Shown here in pieces: positions 61,358-64,000 of a stretch of 64,000 bases of DNA. Numbering within the stretch: the stretch's first letter is position 1; the number at the start of each line of letters is the position of its first letter. The DNA is from Dinoroseobacter sp049800835 (lineage in GTDB: Bacteria > Pseudomonadota > Alphaproteobacteria > Rhodobacterales > Rhodobacteraceae). The stretch covers positions 62,001 through 126,000 of the forward strand of contig NZ_JBNAFU010000007.1 in NCBI RefSeq assembly GCF_049800835.1, read 5' to 3'. The notes below the pieces were generated by a model. That model saw only the letters and a list, made by a program, of their open reading frames with translations. It did no database searches and was not told the origin of the DNA. The translations under genes were made by a program, and so were the position numbers.

Positions 61358-62872
61358 ATGGATATTCTCGCGCTTCTGGCGGACGGGTTTGCAACCTCGT
61401 TATCGCCGCTCAACATCTTCATCGTCCTGATCGGCGTCACGGTCGGCCTCTTCATCGGCGCCATGCCTGGTCTGGGGTCGGTCAACGGTGTGGCCATCGT
61501 GCTGCCGCTGACGTTCATCGTGCCGCCCTCGTCGGCCATCATCCTGCTCTGTGCGATCTACTACGGGGCCATGTATGGCGGCGCGGTCAGTTCGATCCTT
61601 CTGGGTATTCCCGGCGCCTCCACCGCGGTGGCGACCACGTTCGATGGCCGCCCGATGGCGCAGAAAGGCCAGGCCGGGCTCGCCCTGATCGCGGCGGCTG
61701 TCGCGTCCTTTATCGGCGGCACCATCTCCGTCGTGCTCTTCACGCTCTTTGCCGCCCCGCTCGCGGATCTGGCGCTCGCGTTCGGACCAGCAGAGGAATT
61801 CGCGCTGGTGCTGCTCGCCTTCACGACCTTTGTGGGCCTCGGTGGCGATGACGTGCTCAAGACAATCGTGATGATCTGCCTCGGCCTGGTGCTGTCGACG
61901 GTCGGGCTGGACCTGATCTCGGGGCAGCCACGGCTGATTTTCGGCGACCTGCCGGGGTTTTATTCCGGCATCTCGTTCCTCGTGCTCGCCATTGGCGTCT
62001 ACGGTATCGGAGAGGTCCTGCACACCATCGAGACCTCAAAGTCCGCGCCGCAGGTCACACCCGCGAAGATCACGTTTTCCGAATTGGGCGCCGGCCTGAA
62101 GCGGATGAACCAGCTGTGGAAGACCATGTCGATCGGCTCGTTCCTGGGCTTCTTCGTCGGCATGCTGCCCGCCGCAGGCGCGACCCCGGCCTCGCTTATG
62201 GCCTACGGGATCGCCAAGACCACGTCGAAAAACAGCGACCGGTTCGGAAAGGGCGAGATCGAGGGCGTCGCCGCGCCCGAGACCGCAAACAATGCCGCCT
62301 CCACCGGCTCGCTTCTGCCGATGCTGACGCTCGGCATTCCCGGGTCGCCCACCACGGCGCTTCTGCTGGGTGGGATGGTGATGTGGGGCCTCGTGCCCGG
62401 TCCGATGCTGTTCATCGAACAACCCGATTTCGTCTGGGGCCTGATCAGTTCGCTCTATACGGCCAACTTCGCCGCCGTGCTGATCAACCTCGCGCTGATC
62501 CCGCTCTTTGTCTGGGCTCTGCGGATGCCGTTTACGGTGCTCTGCGCGCTCGTGATGGTGCTGTGCATCGTCGGCGGCTACGCCCCCAGCCAGAAAATAC
62601 ATGATGTCTGGCTTATTGCCGCCTTTGGCATCGCGGGCTATCTGTTGCGCAAAGCCGACTATCCGCTGGCTCCGCTGGTGCTTGCACTGGTGCTCGGGCC
62701 GCTGATGGAAAAGAGCTTTCGCCAGACGCTGGTGGCCGAACAGGGCAACATCCTTGCCTTCGTGGAACGCCCGCTCTCGGCGACCTTCATGGCGCTGGCA
62801 CTGATGTTCTTCTTGCTGCCGCTGTTGCAATACCTTCGCAAGCCGCGCGCCAAGCGCATGCCTGCGGAGTAG
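61358..62872 (+). CDS. tctA: TTT transporter large permease (TctA)
   Basis: 504 aa, about twelve TM helices. The family features GAMPGLGSVNGVAIVLPLTF, AMYGGAVSSILLGIPGASTAVATTFDG and LPMLTLGIPGSPTTALLLGGM are the paired Pro/Gly motifs of TctA. It follows tctB by 21 bp and is the sodium- or proton-coupled carboxylate permease. Confidence 0.96.
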   Translation: MDILALLADGFATSLSPLNIFIVLIGVTVGLFIGAMPGLGSVNGVAIVLPLTFIVPPSSAIILLCAIYYGAMYGGAVSSILLGIPGASTAVATTFDGRPMAQKGQAGLALIAAAVASFIGGTISVVLFTLFAAPLADLALAFGPAEEFALVLLAFTTFVGLGGDDVLKTIVMICLGLVLSTVGLDLISGQPRLIFGDLPGFYSGISFLVLAIGVYGIGEVLHTIETSKSAPQVTPAKITFSELGAGLKRMNQLWKTMSIGSFLGFFVGMLPAAGATPASLMAYGIAKTTSKNSDRFGKGEIEGVAAPETANNAASTGSLLPMLTLGIPGSPTTALLLGGMVMWGLVPGPMLFIEQPDFVWGLISSLYTANFAAVLINLALIPLFVWALRMPFTVLCALVMVLCIVGGYAPSQKIHDVWLIAAFGIAGYLLRKADYPLAPLVLALVLGPLMEKSFRQTLVAEQGNILAFVERPLSATFMALALMFFLLPLLQYLRKPRAKRMPAE

Positions 62873-62897
62873 GAAAGAAAAACGGGGAGACACATCA

Positions 62898-64000
62898 ATG
62901 GCAACCACCTATGCCGCGCTTATCGCTGCGCATCCTGACGGCGCGCCCGCCATAGGGGCACCGGACCGGCCCTGGCTCGACTATGCCGGACTGCGTGCCC
63001 AGACCGAGGCCACCCGCACCGCCCTGCACGCCGCAGGCGTCGGGCGCGGCGACCGGGTCGCGATCGTGCTGCCGAACGGGCCGGAAATGGCCAGCGCCTT
63101 CGTCACGGTGGCGCAGGTCGCCACGACTGCCCCGTTGAACCCGTCCTACAAGCAGGAAGAGTTCGAGTTCTATCTGGAGGACCTGAAGGCCAAGGCGATC
63201 ATCCTCGCTGACGGCTATGATGGTCCGGCGCTGGGGGCGGCGCGGAAATTCAACCTTCCGGTCCTGCGTCTGGCGTTCGAGGCAGACCAACCCGCAGGCA
63301 CCTTCGTGCTGACGGCAGAAGGCAGCGCGGGCACCGCCGACACGGCTGCGCCCACGCCCGATGACGTTGCGCTGATCCTGCATACGTCCGGCACCACCTC
63401 GCGTCCCAAGATCGTGCCACTGCTGCAATCCAACGTCGCAGCTTCGGCCCATAACATCATGCAATCGCTGGAACTTTCCCCTGCGGATCGCTGCATGAAT
63501 GTCATGCCGCTCTTTCACATTCACGGGCTCGTGGCGGCCGTCTCGGCCTCGCTCGCCGCGGGTGCCTCGATCTGGTGCACGGGCGGGTTCAACGCGCTCG
63601 CCTTCTTCGGTCAGCTGTCGACCTGCAAGCCCACATGGTACACCGCCGTGCCCACCATGCATCAGGCGATCCTCGCCCGCGCGGGCCGTAACGCCGAGAT
63701 CATCAAGGACGCCAACCTGCGCTTTCTGCGGTCCTCTTCGGCCTCCTTGCCCGCACCCGTGATGGCCGAGTTGGAGAAGACTTTCGAGGCCCCGGTGATC
63801 GAAGGCTATGGCATGACCGAGGCGGCGCACCAGATGTGCTCGAACCCGCTTGGGATGGGCACGCAGAAACCGGGTGCCGTGGGTGTCGCCGCAGGCCCCG
63901 AGGTGCGCATCGCGCACGAAACGGACAACGCGCTGCTGCCCGATGACGCGACGGGCGAGATCGTGATCTCCGGCCCCAACGTCACGCCGGGCTACGAAGG
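62898..64000 (+). CDS. Acyl-CoA synthetase resembling oxalate-CoA ligase (partial)
   Basis: Starts at ATG 62898 (GGGGAGA upstream) and is cut by the right edge after 367 codons. The ANL-family AMP-binding motif is LHTSGTTSRPK; MPLFHIHGLVAAV, TWYTAVPTMHQAIL, LRFLRSSSASLPAPV and EGYGMTEAAHQMCSNPLG are very close to the AAE3/PCS60 type that activates oxalate. It follows tctA by 25 bp, so the TTT system may import the acid that this enzyme converts to its CoA ester. Oxalate is the best guess; other small dicarboxylates are possible. Confidence 0.83.
   Translation, partial: MATTYAALIAAHPDGAPAIGAPDRPWLDYAGLRAQTEATRTALHAAGVGRGDRVAIVLPNGPEMASAFVTVAQVATTAPLNPSYKQEEFEFYLEDLKAKAIILADGYDGPALGAARKFNLPVLRLAFEADQPAGTFVLTAEGSAGTADTAAPTPDDVALILHTSGTTSRPKIVPLLQSNVAASAHNIMQSLELSPADRCMNVMPLFHIHGLVAAVSASLAAGASIWCTGGFNALAFFGQLSTCKPTWYTAVPTMHQAILARAGRNAEIIKDANLRFLRSSSASLPAPVMAELEKTFEAPVIEGYGMTEAAHQMCSNPLGMGTQKPGAVGVAAGPEVRIAHETDNALLPDDATGEIVISGPNVTPGYE

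Noticed and set aside
1..64000. CRISPR arrays, IS elements, prophage or tRNA-linked islands
   Set aside because: No regularly spaced repeats, transposase or integrase features, or attachment-site duplications were seen.

Overview
The window is a GC-rich, gene-dense stretch of an alphaproteobacterial chromosome, most likely from the Roseobacter group (Rhodobacterales). The evidence is the number of secondary carboxylate uptake systems (two TRAP, one TTT), two VPLPA-CTERM surface proteins, a surE-pcm-LysM/M23 block, a ScfR-type acyl-CoA regulator and uniform codon use. No rRNA, tRNA, IS element, prophage or CRISPR array was recognised. Genes are packed in operons with ATGA, GTGA or TGATG overlaps.

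Layout. 1-4.2 kb: a TRAP transporter (dctQ cut by the left edge, dctP) divergent from a Cache-domain histidine kinase and NarL-type regulator. 4.2-16.2 kb: mostly housekeeping genes (lysozyme-inhibitor-like protein, threonine aldolase, enolase, small lipoprotein, a VPLPA-CTERM spondin-like protein, DMT exporter, anmK, tyrS, surE, pcm, NlpD-like factor). 16.3-19.5 kb: two paralogous TbpB-like surface lipoproteins followed by a Slam outer-membrane translocon. The first lipoprotein is out of frame at a G7 tract placed just after its lipobox.

19.5-38.1 kb is a catabolic island of three operons. A leftward operon encodes a polyamine-type ABC transporter, a PuuE-like deacetylase/cyclic-amide hydrolase, a class III CoA transferase and an acyl-CoA dehydrogenase. 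A rightward operon encodes an MmgE/PrpD protein, a cupin, an atypical SDR, an enoyl-CoA hydratase and a mesaconyl-C4-CoA/itaconyl-CoA hydratase-like protein. A second leftward group encodes a TRAP transporter, a PrpB-like lyase, a GntR regulator, a CitE-like lyase and an amidase. Together they look like a CoA-dependent route for a branched C5-type dicarboxylate, possibly released from an amide or imide; this is inference.

38-54 kb: hemP (58 aa), a DUF1289 protein, Dps, pntAB, an ICMT-like methyltransferase, a metallo-beta-lactamase-fold protein lacking its HxH, kynureninase, a TylF-type methyltransferase, a lyxose-isomerase-like cupin, a PuuD-like amidotransferase, a GlcG-like protein with malate synthase G, and a photolyase coupled to a 56-aa DUF2256 protein. 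53.9-64 kb: a second VPLPA-CTERM protein, pepN, panD, a ScfR-like regulator divergent from a tctCBA operon, and an oxalate-CoA-ligase-like enzyme cut by the right edge.

Most notable observations: the Slam/surface-lipoprotein locus with a possible phase-variable switch, the catabolic island, and a perfect 9-bp GC-rich hairpin between the binding-protein gene and the membrane genes in all three carboxylate transporter operons.
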